Shown in pieces: positions 1 through 7,403 of a stretch of DNA of 56,807 bases (its first letter is position 1; each line of letters opens with the position of its first letter). This DNA comes from an uncultured Alphaproteobacteria bacterium. GTDB taxonomy: Bacteria > Pseudomonadota > Alphaproteobacteria > HIMB59 > GCA-002718135. The notes under the pieces are model-generated. The model was given only the letters and a program-made list of their open reading frames with translations. It made no database searches and had not been told where the DNA came from. The translations under genes were made by a program, and so were the position numbers. The stretch is from NCBI GenBank assembly GCA_902623545.1, contig CACNUI010000010.1, positions 1 to 56,807 of the forward strand. Direction: 5' to 3'.

Positions 1-1
1 A

Positions 2-847
2 GAAACTCCATTAAGACTAAGAGATTATAATGCATTTGAAAGACTACCCTTGATTGGTAATTTTTCTCCAAGCAAAAAAGAGAAAACAGAATCTATAAAT
101 CAATTAGTAAATAAAACTTCTGAAACTCTAAAAATTTCAGAACTATTAGATAGAAAACCAGGACAATTGTCAGGTGGTCAAAGACAAAGAGTTGCTCTTG
201 GTCGTGCTATGGTTAGAGAGCCTGTTGCCTTTTTAATGGATGAACCTCTTTCAAATTTAGATGCGGCTCTAAGAGTTCACATGCGATCTGAATTATCTGA
301 ACTTCATAATTCACTTAAAACTACTTTTGTGTACGTAACACATGATCAAGCAGAAGCGTTAACTATGTCTTCTAGAATGGCTGTGATGATTGATGGGAAT
401 TTATTACAACTAGATACACCTCAAGAAGTATATGACAATCCTTCCTCATTAAGTGTAGCTCAATTTGTTGGAAGTCCAAAAATAAATATATTTAAAGGAA
501 CTGCGGACTCTGGTGGGACGGTGGGTTTTCTCAACGTTAATCTAAAAAGAAAAAGTTCTGAAAGTAATACAGACTTACATATTGGTATTCGACCAGAACA
601 TTTAGAAATTACAAATGCAAGTAATGAAAATACATTTAGTGGAACAGTTGCATATAGAGAAAATTTAGGTTCAGATATTTTCTTTCATGTAAATATTGAA
701 GACGGTTCAAATAAAATAATTGTAAGGGGCTTACCACAATTTACACACCAAATTTCAAATGGTTCTAATGTGAATATTAAAAGAGTTTCAGATAAAGCAT
801 TACTATTTAATCAAGCAGGAATGAGAGTTCAATTTACTAATGCATAA
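2..847 (+). CDS. CUT1 sugar ABC transporter ATPase, 5'-truncated by window edge
   Basis: Cytoplasmic ATPase subunit of a MalK/UgpC-type carbohydrate importer. The frame is open from base 2, so the start and the Walker A motif lie outside the window. Visible are the signature LSGGQRQRVALGRA, Walker B FLMDEPLSNLD, the switch histidine in VTHDQAEALTM, and a C-terminal TOBE-type domain (IGIRPEHLEI onward). The stretch between the lost Walker A and the signature is longer than usual, with about 20 extra Lys/Ser-rich residues. The stop overlaps the next permease start by 8 nt, so the genes are co-translated. An in-frame TTG at 50 is not a credible start because the homologous frame continues upstream. 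Substrate cannot be told; CUT1 systems take oligosaccharides, polyols or glycerol-3-phosphate. Confidence 0.93.
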   Translation, partial: ETPLRLRDYNAFERLPLIGNFSPSKKEKTESINQLVNKTSETLKISELLDRKPGQLSGGQRQRVALGRAMVREPVAFLMDEPLSNLDAALRVHMRSELSELHNSLKTTFVYVTHDQAEALTMSSRMAVMIDGNLLQLDTPQEVYDNPSSLSVAQFVGSPKINIFKGTADSGGTVGFLNVNLKRKSSESNTDLHIGIRPEHLEITNASNENTFSGTVAYRENLGSDIFFHVNIEDGSNKIIVRGLPQFTHQISNGSNVNIKRVSDKALLFNQAGMRVQFTNA

Positions 848-1796
848 TTCAAAAGCTCACATATGGTTTATTGCACCAGCAATCATACTGATGATAATTA
901 TTTTAATCTTTCCTCTTTTTCTTGCAGGAGGAATTTCTTTTACTGACTATAATTTAGGAAACAAAACATTCGAGTGGGTTGGACTAGAAAATTATGACAA
1001 GATGTTCAATCGAAAAACATATGTCAAAATGATTTGGGCCACAGCGACGTATGTTATTGTTGTCGTTCCAATTTCTGTTGTACTTGGATTATGTGCTGCT
1101 ATGCTCTTAAATTCACTTAGGTTTGGCGCTGATATATATAAAACAATTTTCTTTCTTCCAGTTATGGCAACTCTTCTTGCAATGGCAATTGCATGGGAAT
1201 TTACCCTTCATCCAACATTAGGAATTGTAAATAGTTTTTTAGCGAATGGGTGTGGAGGAGTTAGGGAATTCATTCTTGGTTTTCATTGGTTGCCATGGGT
1301 AGACTCACAAGAAAGCTGGTATGCTGTAGCGTGTGCAAACAACATGGATTTTCCATATTGGTTAAAACAAAAAAATACTGCGATTTGGACAGTATGTTTC
1401 ATAGGAATTTGGCAGGCTTTTGGTTTTAATATGGTTTTATATTTAGCTGGCTTAACAAGTATACCAAGAGAGTTATACCAAGCTGCAGAAATGGATGGGG
1501 CTAAATCTACTTGGGAACAATTTAAGCTTGTTACATGGCCAATGCTTGGTCCAACAACTTTGTTTGTTGTCACTATTACTACAATTAGAACGTTTCAAGT
1601 ATTTGATACCATCGAAATACTTACTAAAGGTGGTCCATCAAAAACAACGTATGTCATGATGTATGCAATCTTTGAAAAAGCTATTCAACAAAACTTAACA
1701 AGTATTGGTGCAGCAATCACTGTTGTCTTTATTGGATTTATTCTTGTGTTAACGTTTTTCCAAAGATATGTCATTGAGAAGAGGGTTCATTATTAA
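840..1796 (+). CDS. CUT1 sugar ABC transporter permease (MalF/UgpA type)
   Basis: Inner-membrane permease of 318 residues with six likely membrane spans (about 8-30, 66-90, 101-121, 181-205, 238-256, 288-308). The EAA coupling loop, which docks on the ATPase, is at residues 211-236 (ELYQAAEMDGA then WPML). The periplasmic loop between spans 3 and 4 is enlarged (about 122-180), Trp-rich, and carries Cys138 and Cys165, which could form a disulfide. The start overlaps the ATPase stop by 8 nt and the stop shares one base with the next permease start (TAATG), so this is one operon. The solute-binding protein is not in the window and is presumably upstream. Family assignment is firm; substrate unknown. 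Confidence 0.93.
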   Translation: MHNSKAHIWFIAPAIILMIIILIFPLFLAGGISFTDYNLGNKTFEWVGLENYDKMFNRKTYVKMIWATATYVIVVVPISVVLGLCAAMLLNSLRFGADIYKTIFFLPVMATLLAMAIAWEFTLHPTLGIVNSFLANGCGGVREFILGFHWLPWVDSQESWYAVACANNMDFPYWLKQKNTAIWTVCFIGIWQAFGFNMVLYLAGLTSIPRELYQAAEMDGAKSTWEQFKLVTWPMLGPTTLFVVTITTIRTFQVFDTIEILTKGGPSKTTYVMMYAIFEKAIQQNLTSIGAAITVVFIGFILVLTFFQRYVIEKRVHY

Positions 1797-2689
1797 TGGA
1801 AACTAAACAATATATTGGGGAAGGTTGGAAGCATGCAATCTTAATTATTGGCGCAATCGTAGTGATGCTCCCTTTTTATATGATGGTTTCAATGTCATTA
1901 AAATCTCAGCAAGAAATCCAATCAATTTCTGGTGGTCTTATTGGTGCGCAAGAAACTCAAACGTTTCCTGTATGTGTTAAAACTGGTTATTCAGAAGAAA
2001 CATGTACAATGAAGCCATATCAATACAACTATTGGTTTGCTTTTGAAAAAGCTCCTATTCCTAGATACTTAATGAATGGTGTCATTGTTACTTTATCAAT
2101 CTTCATTATTCAAGTTTTAGTCGCCTTACCGTGCGCGTATGCACTCGCTAAGTTACGGTTTTACGGGCGAGAATTTGTTTTCTCGATGGTTTTATTTTGC
2201 TTGCTCATTCCAGTTCACGGAATTGCACTTCCATTATATGTTATGTTGGCCCAGGCAGGATTAGTTGACACCTATTCCGCCCTAATACTTCCCTGGACCA
2301 TATCGGTGTTTGGAATTTTTTTAATGAGGCAATTTTTTATGACTGTACCCGATGAATTAATTGATGCCGCCAGGATGGATGGTATGGGAGAGTACGCAAT
2401 CGTATGGAAAGTAATGCTTCCAACTGCAATACCAGCGTTACTTGCTTTTGCAATTTTCTCAGTTGTTGCACACTGGAATGATTATTTCTGGCCTCGTATG
2501 GTAATAACAGGAAATAGAGATCTCTTTACTCCACCACTTGGTATAAGAGAGTTCAGAGGAGGAATTGATAGTGACGAATTTGGGCCAATGATGGCTTCGA
2601 TAGTTACTGTAACTGTTCCTCTTATTGTTGCTTTTATAATCGCGCAAAAACGATTTATTGAAGGAATTACTTTGACAGGCATGAAGTAA
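1796..2689 (+). CDS. CUT1 sugar ABC transporter permease (MalG/UgpE type)
   Basis: Second permease of the heterodimer, 297 residues. The EAA loop is at about 187-210 (ELIDAARMDGMGEY then VMLPTAIP), and the C-terminus follows the MalG pattern with a short basic tail. The first periplasmic loop (about 36-90, between spans 1 and 2) is longer than usual and contains Cys60 and Cys70. Together with the cysteine pair in the partner permease, this suggests oxidised extracytoplasmic loops, which is inference. The start codon shares its A with the preceding TAA stop. The EamA gene begins 14 nt downstream on the same strand. Confidence 0.93.
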   Translation: METKQYIGEGWKHAILIIGAIVVMLPFYMMVSMSLKSQQEIQSISGGLIGAQETQTFPVCVKTGYSEETCTMKPYQYNYWFAFEKAPIPRYLMNGVIVTLSIFIIQVLVALPCAYALAKLRFYGREFVFSMVLFCLLIPVHGIALPLYVMLAQAGLVDTYSALILPWTISVFGIFLMRQFFMTVPDELIDAARMDGMGEYAIVWKVMLPTAIPALLAFAIFSVVAHWNDYFWPRMVITGNRDLFTPPLGIREFRGGIDSDEFGPMMASIVTVTVPLIVAFIIAQKRFIEGITLTGMK

Positions 2690-2703
2690 ATTCTTATCTA
2701 CTG

Positions 2704-3552
2704 ATGACATTGTCAGTAAATTTTATTTTTATCTTAATTCTTGTATCTGCTCTATGTCATGCTATTTGGAGTGCTATTATAAAATCTAGTAAGAACCCAT
2801 TATCGTTAATGGGTATAACGTCTGTCTTTGAAGTTACAATTTTTTTACCTTTAACATTTACTGTTCCATTTCCAACTTTAGAAGTTTGGTATTTTTTAAT
2901 TGCAACCGTCATCATTCATGTCATTTATAGATTAAATGTAATTTATTCTTATAGATACGGAGACCTTTCGTACATATATCCAATTTCTAGAGGGAGCTCA
3001 TGTTTGTTTGTAGCGATCATTAGTATTTTATTTTTAAGTTCCGATATTAGTGTTACTGGTTTTGTTGGAATATTAATTGTTTGTATTGGATTATTTTTAA
3101 TTTCTTATGCTAAAAATTTATCTTTTAACTTCAGAGGTTTTACTCTCGCAATATCAACCGCTATTCTAATTACTGCTTATACTTTGGTTGACGGGGTTGG
3201 GGTGAGACTTTCTGAAAATGGTTTTTCCTATATTTACTGGCTCTTCACACTTAATGGAATACCTTTGCTAATTATTGGTTTGATCTCAAAAGATGGTTTA
3301 CGAAAGAGAGAAACATACACATTTAGATCAGGGATTGCTGCTGGTGTATTTGCAACAAGTAGTTACGCCATTGTTGTTTGGAGTATGCAATTTATAGAAA
3401 TAGCTTATGTCTCTAGTATTAGAGAAATAAGCATTGTGTTTGCTGCAATTATTGGAATGCTTTTCTTATTTGAGAAGAATGCAAAATCTCGAATAATACC
3501 TTCTATTTTAATAGTGAGTGGTATTTCGGTTGTTTATTTTCAAATTCTATAA
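2704..3552 (+). CDS. EamA-family (DMT) transporter
   Basis: Integral membrane protein of 282 residues made of about ten hydrophobic spans in two repeats, the layout of EamA/DMT exporters (RhaT/YdcZ-like). The glycine- and serine-rich segment YIYPISRGSSCLFVAIIS near residue 90-107 matches the end of the first EamA repeat, and SYAIVVWSMQFIEIAYVSSIREISIVFA near 220-245 the equivalent place in the second. The family exports amino acids, purines or other small metabolites; no substrate can be read from sequence. It lies 14 nt after the sugar permease and may be carried on the same transcript. Confidence 0.85.
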   Translation: MTLSVNFIFILILVSALCHAIWSAIIKSSKNPLSLMGITSVFEVTIFLPLTFTVPFPTLEVWYFLIATVIIHVIYRLNVIYSYRYGDLSYIYPISRGSSCLFVAIISILFLSSDISVTGFVGILIVCIGLFLISYAKNLSFNFRGFTLAISTAILITAYTLVDGVGVRLSENGFSYIYWLFTLNGIPLLIIGLISKDGLRKRETYTFRSGIAAGVFATSSYAIVVWSMQFIEIAYVSSIREISIVFAAIIGMLFLFEKNAKSRIIPSILIVSGISVVYFQIL

Positions 3553-3587
3553 GGAAAAAATATAGACTTTTTGCACGAAAATTTTAT

Positions 3588-3758
3588 ATGACTTTTATGA
3601 CTGAGGATATTGTGGAAGTAGATCCAAAAACTGAAACTATCTCTTGCGATGGTGGTGAAGATGGTTTAGGACATCCCGCAGTTTATTATACCTTCAATAA
3701 TGAGAACAAAATTGTTTGTGGTTATTGCGGTAAAATATTTATAAAAAAAGAAGAGTAG
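3588..3758 (+). CDS. CHCC zinc-finger protein (NDUFS6-like), 56 aa
   Basis: Small protein with ligand set Cys20, His29, Cys44, Cys47 (CDGG, LGHP, VCGYCGK), the zf-CHCC pattern shared with mitochondrial complex I accessory subunit NDUFS6 and with short alphaproteobacterial proteins. The frame from ATG 3588 to TAG 3756-3758 is 57 codons; a second in-frame ATG at 3597 is possible. The next gene starts 2 nt after the stop. Known for the family: zinc binding, with the mitochondrial homologue acting late in complex I assembly. Whether the bacterial protein does so is inference. No nuo genes are in the window. Confidence 0.85.
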   Translation: MTFMTEDIVEVDPKTETISCDGGEDGLGHPAVYYTFNNENKIVCGYCGKIFIKKEE

Positions 3759-3760
3759 AA

Positions 3761-4114
3761 ATGTACAAAGAATCTTGGGGTTTAAAAAGAATATGTCCAA
3801 TGTGTAGTAAGCAATACTACGACTTAGGAAGAACGGAACTGGAATGTCCTGAGTGTGGTAAAGAAATTGAAGTTACTACCATGACTAGACCAAGACGTGG
3901 AAGAAAACCTGGAAGTACTAATGCTGCTCCTTTAACTAATCCTATCCCTCCAAAACCGAAAGAAAAAGATGATGATCTTGATATCGAGAATCTGGATTTG
4001 GATAACAACGAAGACAATCTTGAGGATGATACTGTTTTACTAGAAGATGAAACAGAAATTGATCCAATAGCCGAAGGTATTAAACCTAAAGAAGACGGCG
4101 AAGAAGAATACTAA
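3761..4114 (+). CDS. TIGR02300-type FYDLN zinc-ribbon/acidic protein
   Basis: 117 residues. An N-terminal zinc ribbon has Cys12, Cys15, Cys29 and Cys32 with the family signature YYDL at 19-22 in place of FYDL. A proline/arginine linker follows (RPRRGRKPGS), then a strongly acidic tail from about residue 70 rich in Asp/Glu. This architecture is characteristic of an alphaproteobacterial family of unknown function, TIGR02300. The gene starts 2 nt after the CHCC zinc-finger gene, so two small zinc proteins are translated as a pair. No catalytic domain is visible; a nucleic-acid or protein-binding role would only be a guess. Confidence 0.88.
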   Translation: MYKESWGLKRICPMCSKQYYDLGRTELECPECGKEIEVTTMTRPRRGRKPGSTNAAPLTNPIPPKPKEKDDDLDIENLDLDNNEDNLEDDTVLLEDETEIDPIAEGIKPKEDGEEEY

Positions 4115-4136
4115 AATTTCAATAAAAATTTAGAAG

Positions 4137-5375
4137 ATGTTTAAGGTACTACAAAACACTTGGGCCCTTTTTTTTGGCTTTGCTTTAATTAGTCTTGGTC
4201 ACGGTTTGCAAGGAACACTTATCGGTGTTCGTTCTGTTTTAGAAGGTTTTAGTTTTTTTGCATCAGGACTTATTATAGCTGGTTATTACGTTGGATATTT
4301 AACTGGTGCATTAACAATTCCAATTTTTTTACAACGTGTTGGTCACATAAGAGTTTTTGCCGCTTTAGCATCGCTTGCTTCTATCGCTATATTATTACAC
4401 TCAGTATTTGTTCATCCCTATTCATGGATGTTTATACGAATATTAACTGGTTTAAGTCTTGCTGGAATTTATGTAATCATGGAGAGCTGGTTAAATGAAA
4501 AATCAACTAATCAAACTCGTGGTCAATTACTTTCCGTTTACATGATTATTACTTTTGTATTTGTTGGAGCAGGACAGTTTTTATTAAATTTAGGTGATCC
4601 AGCTAAAGTTGATTTATTTATTTTAGTATCAATCTTATTATCATTCGCACTTCTTCCTATTCTTTTATCTTCAACAGAACAACCTAATACAGAAAGTCCT
4701 AAATTTTTTTCTTTAAGAGAATTTTATACTGTTTCACCTTTAGGTTTTGTTGGCGCATTAGCTACTGGTTTATCGCATAGTGCTGTTTTTGGGTACGGTG
4801 CAATTTATGCATCATCTATTAATTTAAGCTTATTTGAAATTTCTCTGTATATGATGATTATAACATCAGCTGGCGCCCTATCTCAATGGCCTATTGGGTA
4901 TTTGTCAGATAGAATTGATAGACGTGTTATTCTTATTGGTGTTTCTTTTATGGCTTCAGGTTTGAGTTTATTTTTTGTTTTTGCAAACTTTATGCCACTA
5001 ACATTGTTCTTAATTTTTACCGGTCTTTTTTCAGTTGCATGTTTACCAATGTATTCACTTACAGTTGCTCATACAAATGACTTCTTACAACCTAATGAGA
5101 TAGTATCAGCAAGTGCAACCTTTGGTATACTTATTGGTATTGGATCAATTATCGGACCTTTGTTTGTTTCTGGATTCATGGAAATTTTGGGAGCGGCAGG
5201 TTTTTACATTTATTTATTTTTAATACATGGGCTGCTAGGACTTTTTGGTTTGTATAGAATGACACAAAGAACTAAACCACGTGATCTTGAATCACAATAC
5301 AATCCTTTACCACGAAATATTAGTCCTGCCGGTATGGAAATGAATCCCGTTACTGAGCCAACTGAGGACGAGTAA
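4137..5375 (+). CDS. MFS transporter
   Basis: 412 residues with about twelve membrane spans. The loop motif GYLSDRIDRR at about 254-263 is the MFS motif A repeat in the second half. The segment ESWLNEKSTNQTRGQLLSVY (about 116-135) is typical of the MFS subgroup that includes YcaD-like transporters. The C-terminal tail (about 380-412) is hydrophilic and Pro/Glu-rich. The gene begins 22 nt after the FYDLN gene. Its last 26 nt overlap the end of msrQ on the opposite strand. Substrate is not recognisable. Confidence 0.88.
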   Translation: MFKVLQNTWALFFGFALISLGHGLQGTLIGVRSVLEGFSFFASGLIIAGYYVGYLTGALTIPIFLQRVGHIRVFAALASLASIAILLHSVFVHPYSWMFIRILTGLSLAGIYVIMESWLNEKSTNQTRGQLLSVYMIITFVFVGAGQFLLNLGDPAKVDLFILVSILLSFALLPILLSSTEQPNTESPKFFSLREFYTVSPLGFVGALATGLSHSAVFGYGAIYASSINLSLFEISLYMMIITSAGALSQWPIGYLSDRIDRRVILIGVSFMASGLSLFFVFANFMPLTLFLIFTGLFSVACLPMYSLTVAHTNDFLQPNEIVSASATFGILIGIGSIIGPLFVSGFMEILGAAGFYIYLFLIHGLLGLFGLYRMTQRTKPRDLESQYNPLPRNISPAGMEMNPVTEPTEDE

Positions 5376-5955
5376 ATCTTTTAAATATTCTGTGAAGTAA
5401 CAAGAGAATGATTATTCCCATATAAATGACTGGTTCAGTTTTATCAGCGCGAACTAAAACATAAAAATGCATACTAGCTAGAATGGCCACTGGATAAATT
5501 AAATAATGAATTTTCTTCCATAATTTAAAACCTAGTCGTTTAATCATATTGTTTGTTGAAGTGCTAGCAAGCGGGATTAGAAAAAGAAAACTTATAAAAC
5601 CAAAAGTTATGAATGGTCTTTTTATAATATCTTGTATGATAAATTGCATATCTAAAAAATGATCTAAAACTATGTAAGTGGAAAAATGTAAGCAGACATA
5701 ATAAAAAGCGAAAAGTCCAATCATTCTTCGTAATATGACTATTGGTTTTAAAGGTTTAATATTTGATAGAGTAGTAATCATGAGAGTTAGGATTATTAAT
5801 CTAAGGGCCATTAGACCTAACTCATCCATTAGTTTTTCGATTGGATTAACTCCAAGATTCCCAGTAACAAATTGGTACGCCCAAAGTAAACTTGGAAATA
5901 GAAATAAAATAAATAAGACAGGTTTACTGCGATTAAAATTTCTTGTTGAAAACAT
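5350..5955 (-). CDS. msrQ: MsrQ, heme-binding membrane subunit of the MsrPQ system
   Basis: Inner-membrane b-type cytochrome (ferric-reductase-like transmembrane family, formerly YedZ), 201 residues with about six spans. In this family it passes electrons from the quinone pool or flavin reductase to MsrP in the periplasm. Likely heme ligands are His90, His150 and His163 (YVCLHF, KKIHYL, SMHFYV). It starts 3 nt after the msrP stop, so both are one transcript. The 3' end runs 26 nt into the MFS gene on the other strand. Length is normal for the family. Confidence 0.92.
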   Translation of the reverse strand: MFSTRNFNRSKPVLFILFLFPSLLWAYQFVTGNLGVNPIEKLMDELGLMALRLIILTLMITTLSNIKPLKPIVILRRMIGLFAFYYVCLHFSTYIVLDHFLDMQFIIQDIIKRPFITFGFISFLFLIPLASTSTNNMIKRLGFKLWKKIHYLIYPVAILASMHFYVLVRADKTEPVIYMGIIILLLLHRIFKRFTRPQLAQ

Positions 5956-5958
5956 TCA

Positions 5959-6876
5959 TTAATAAAATTTAGTTAAATCTAAATCTTTGTAGAGATGCGC
6001 TACTTCTTTTTCATAGCCATTAAACATAAGTGTTTCTCTTCTTTTAAATTCTCCAATTCGTCTCTCTGTTCCTTGACTCCATCTTGGATGGTTAACATTT
6101 GGATTAACATTAGCATAAAAACCATATTCCCAAGGAGCTAAAGTTTCCCAAGATGTTTCCGGTTGAGTATCTAAAAATCTAATTTCCACAATTGATTTAA
6201 TTGATTTGAAACCATACTTCCATGGAACAACCAATCTTATAGGTGCACCATTTTGATTAGGCATTGCATGACCATACAATCCAGTTGCTAATATTGTTAA
6301 AGGATTCATTGCTTCATCCATTCGAAGCCCTTCTCTATATGGCCAAATAATTGTTCTTTTTTGCTGTCCTGGCATTTCTTCTGGCCTAAAGACAGTTACG
6401 AACTGAACGTACTTTGCTGAACTTAAAGGTTCAGCCATTTTTATAAGTTCAGATAATTGAAAGCCCTGCCAAGGAATAACCATGGACCAAGCCTCAACAC
6501 ATCTTAATCGATATACTCTATCTTCTATTGTTACATTTGATAAAATTTTTTCTAAATCAAATGTTTTAGATTTTTTTACTAGACCATCTATTTTTATTGA
6601 CCAAGGATGTGGATTAAAATTTCCTGAATTTAAATGAGGATGTTTTTTATGAGTACCAAATTCATAAAAATTATTATAGGTGGTAATTTCTTCATAAGAA
6701 TTAAGTTTATCATTCTCATTTAAATTTTTATTATAAAGTGAAAGATCGCTATCATGATTTGCAAAAGCCGATGTAGAAATTGTTGCTAGCATAGCACTAG
6801 CTAAAGATCCTTTAATAAATTTACGCCTATTTAAATATGTCTTATAGGGTGTAATTTCAGATCCTAAAATTTTCAT
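5959..6876 (-). CDS. msrP: MsrP, periplasmic methionine sulfoxide reductase catalytic subunit
   Basis: Molybdopterin enzyme (formerly YedY) that repairs methionine sulfoxide in periplasmic proteins. A twin-arginine signal is present (NRRKF at 16-20, hydrophobic stretch about 24-40, ending SAFA), as expected for a cofactor-loaded Tat substrate. Cys126 in YRLRCVEAWSM is the molybdenum ligand, and NNFYEFG (about 68-74) is the conserved early motif. 305 residues, a normal length. It sits between an upstream cytochrome c gene (51 nt gap) and msrQ (3 nt gap), all on the minus strand. Confidence 0.94.
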   Translation of the reverse strand: MKILGSEITPYKTYLNRRKFIKGSLASAMLATISTSAFANHDSDLSLYNKNLNENDKLNSYEEITTYNNFYEFGTHKKHPHLNSGNFNPHPWSIKIDGLVKKSKTFDLEKILSNVTIEDRVYRLRCVEAWSMVIPWQGFQLSELIKMAEPLSSAKYVQFVTVFRPEEMPGQQKRTIIWPYREGLRMDEAMNPLTILATGLYGHAMPNQNGAPIRLVVPWKYGFKSIKSIVEIRFLDTQPETSWETLAPWEYGFYANVNPNVNHPRWSQGTERRIGEFKRRETLMFNGYEKEVAHLYKDLDLTKFY

Positions 6877-6927
6877 AATTATAATATATATCTTAAATAT
6901 TATAATTGAAGTTTTGCTTCTATAATT

Positions 6928-7335
6928 CTAGTTTTTAAAGTGGGAATTATATTTATTTAGTATGTTTTCTGGCCATGTACTTTTGATAAATTCTATAATA
7001 GACCAAACATCATCATCTGATAGCGTATCATTGCCAAGCATTTTTCCTTCATAATCAGGAATTAATTTTTTAAAACCATACTTAGTAACCTGAAATAAAT
7101 ACTTAGGAGAGTGATGCCAAGTATGGCCAGTACCATTAAGAGGAGGTGCTCTTCGGTGACCATCTTCATCTAATGATTTATTCCACTCGTCATGACCAGC
7201 TAAATTACCCATATGACACCCAGCACAATTATCAGCATATAGTTTCATGCCCTTAAAAACATCAACTTCTGCTGCATGAATACTTAATCCAATAGATAAG
7301 ATTGTTAGTGTTGTAATAAATTTAATGATTTGCAT
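6928..7335 (-). CDS. Periplasmic class I cytochrome c
   Basis: 135 residues with a signal peptide (about 1-22, likely cleaved after IHAA), a single CAGCH heme site at 37-41 and a probable axial Met99 in the EGKML segment. The region HTWHHSPKYLFQVTKYG is histidine-rich. The C-terminus is a typical helix (DDVWSIIEFIKSTWP). It is the first gene of a minus-strand set with msrP and msrQ. Cytochrome c next to a sulfite-oxidase-fold enzyme recalls SorAB, but here MsrQ is also present, so its partner is uncertain. It could equally be an independent electron carrier. Confidence 0.9.
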   Translation of the reverse strand: MQIIKFITTLTILSIGLSIHAAEVDVFKGMKLYADNCAGCHMGNLAGHDEWNKSLDEDGHRRAPPLNGTGHTWHHSPKYLFQVTKYGFKKLIPDYEGKMLGNDTLSDDDVWSIIEFIKSTWPENILNKYNSHFKN

Positions 7336-7403
7336 TCTGTTTATATAATTTGTTAAACTTATATTTCATTACAAATCTGTCTTTTTTTTGATAGGATATA
7401 TAA

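Noticed and set aside
6893..6925. Possible hairpin after the cytochrome c gene
   Set aside because: Only four contiguous pairs (GAAG/CTTC) with mismatched flanks and no T run; too weak to call a terminator.
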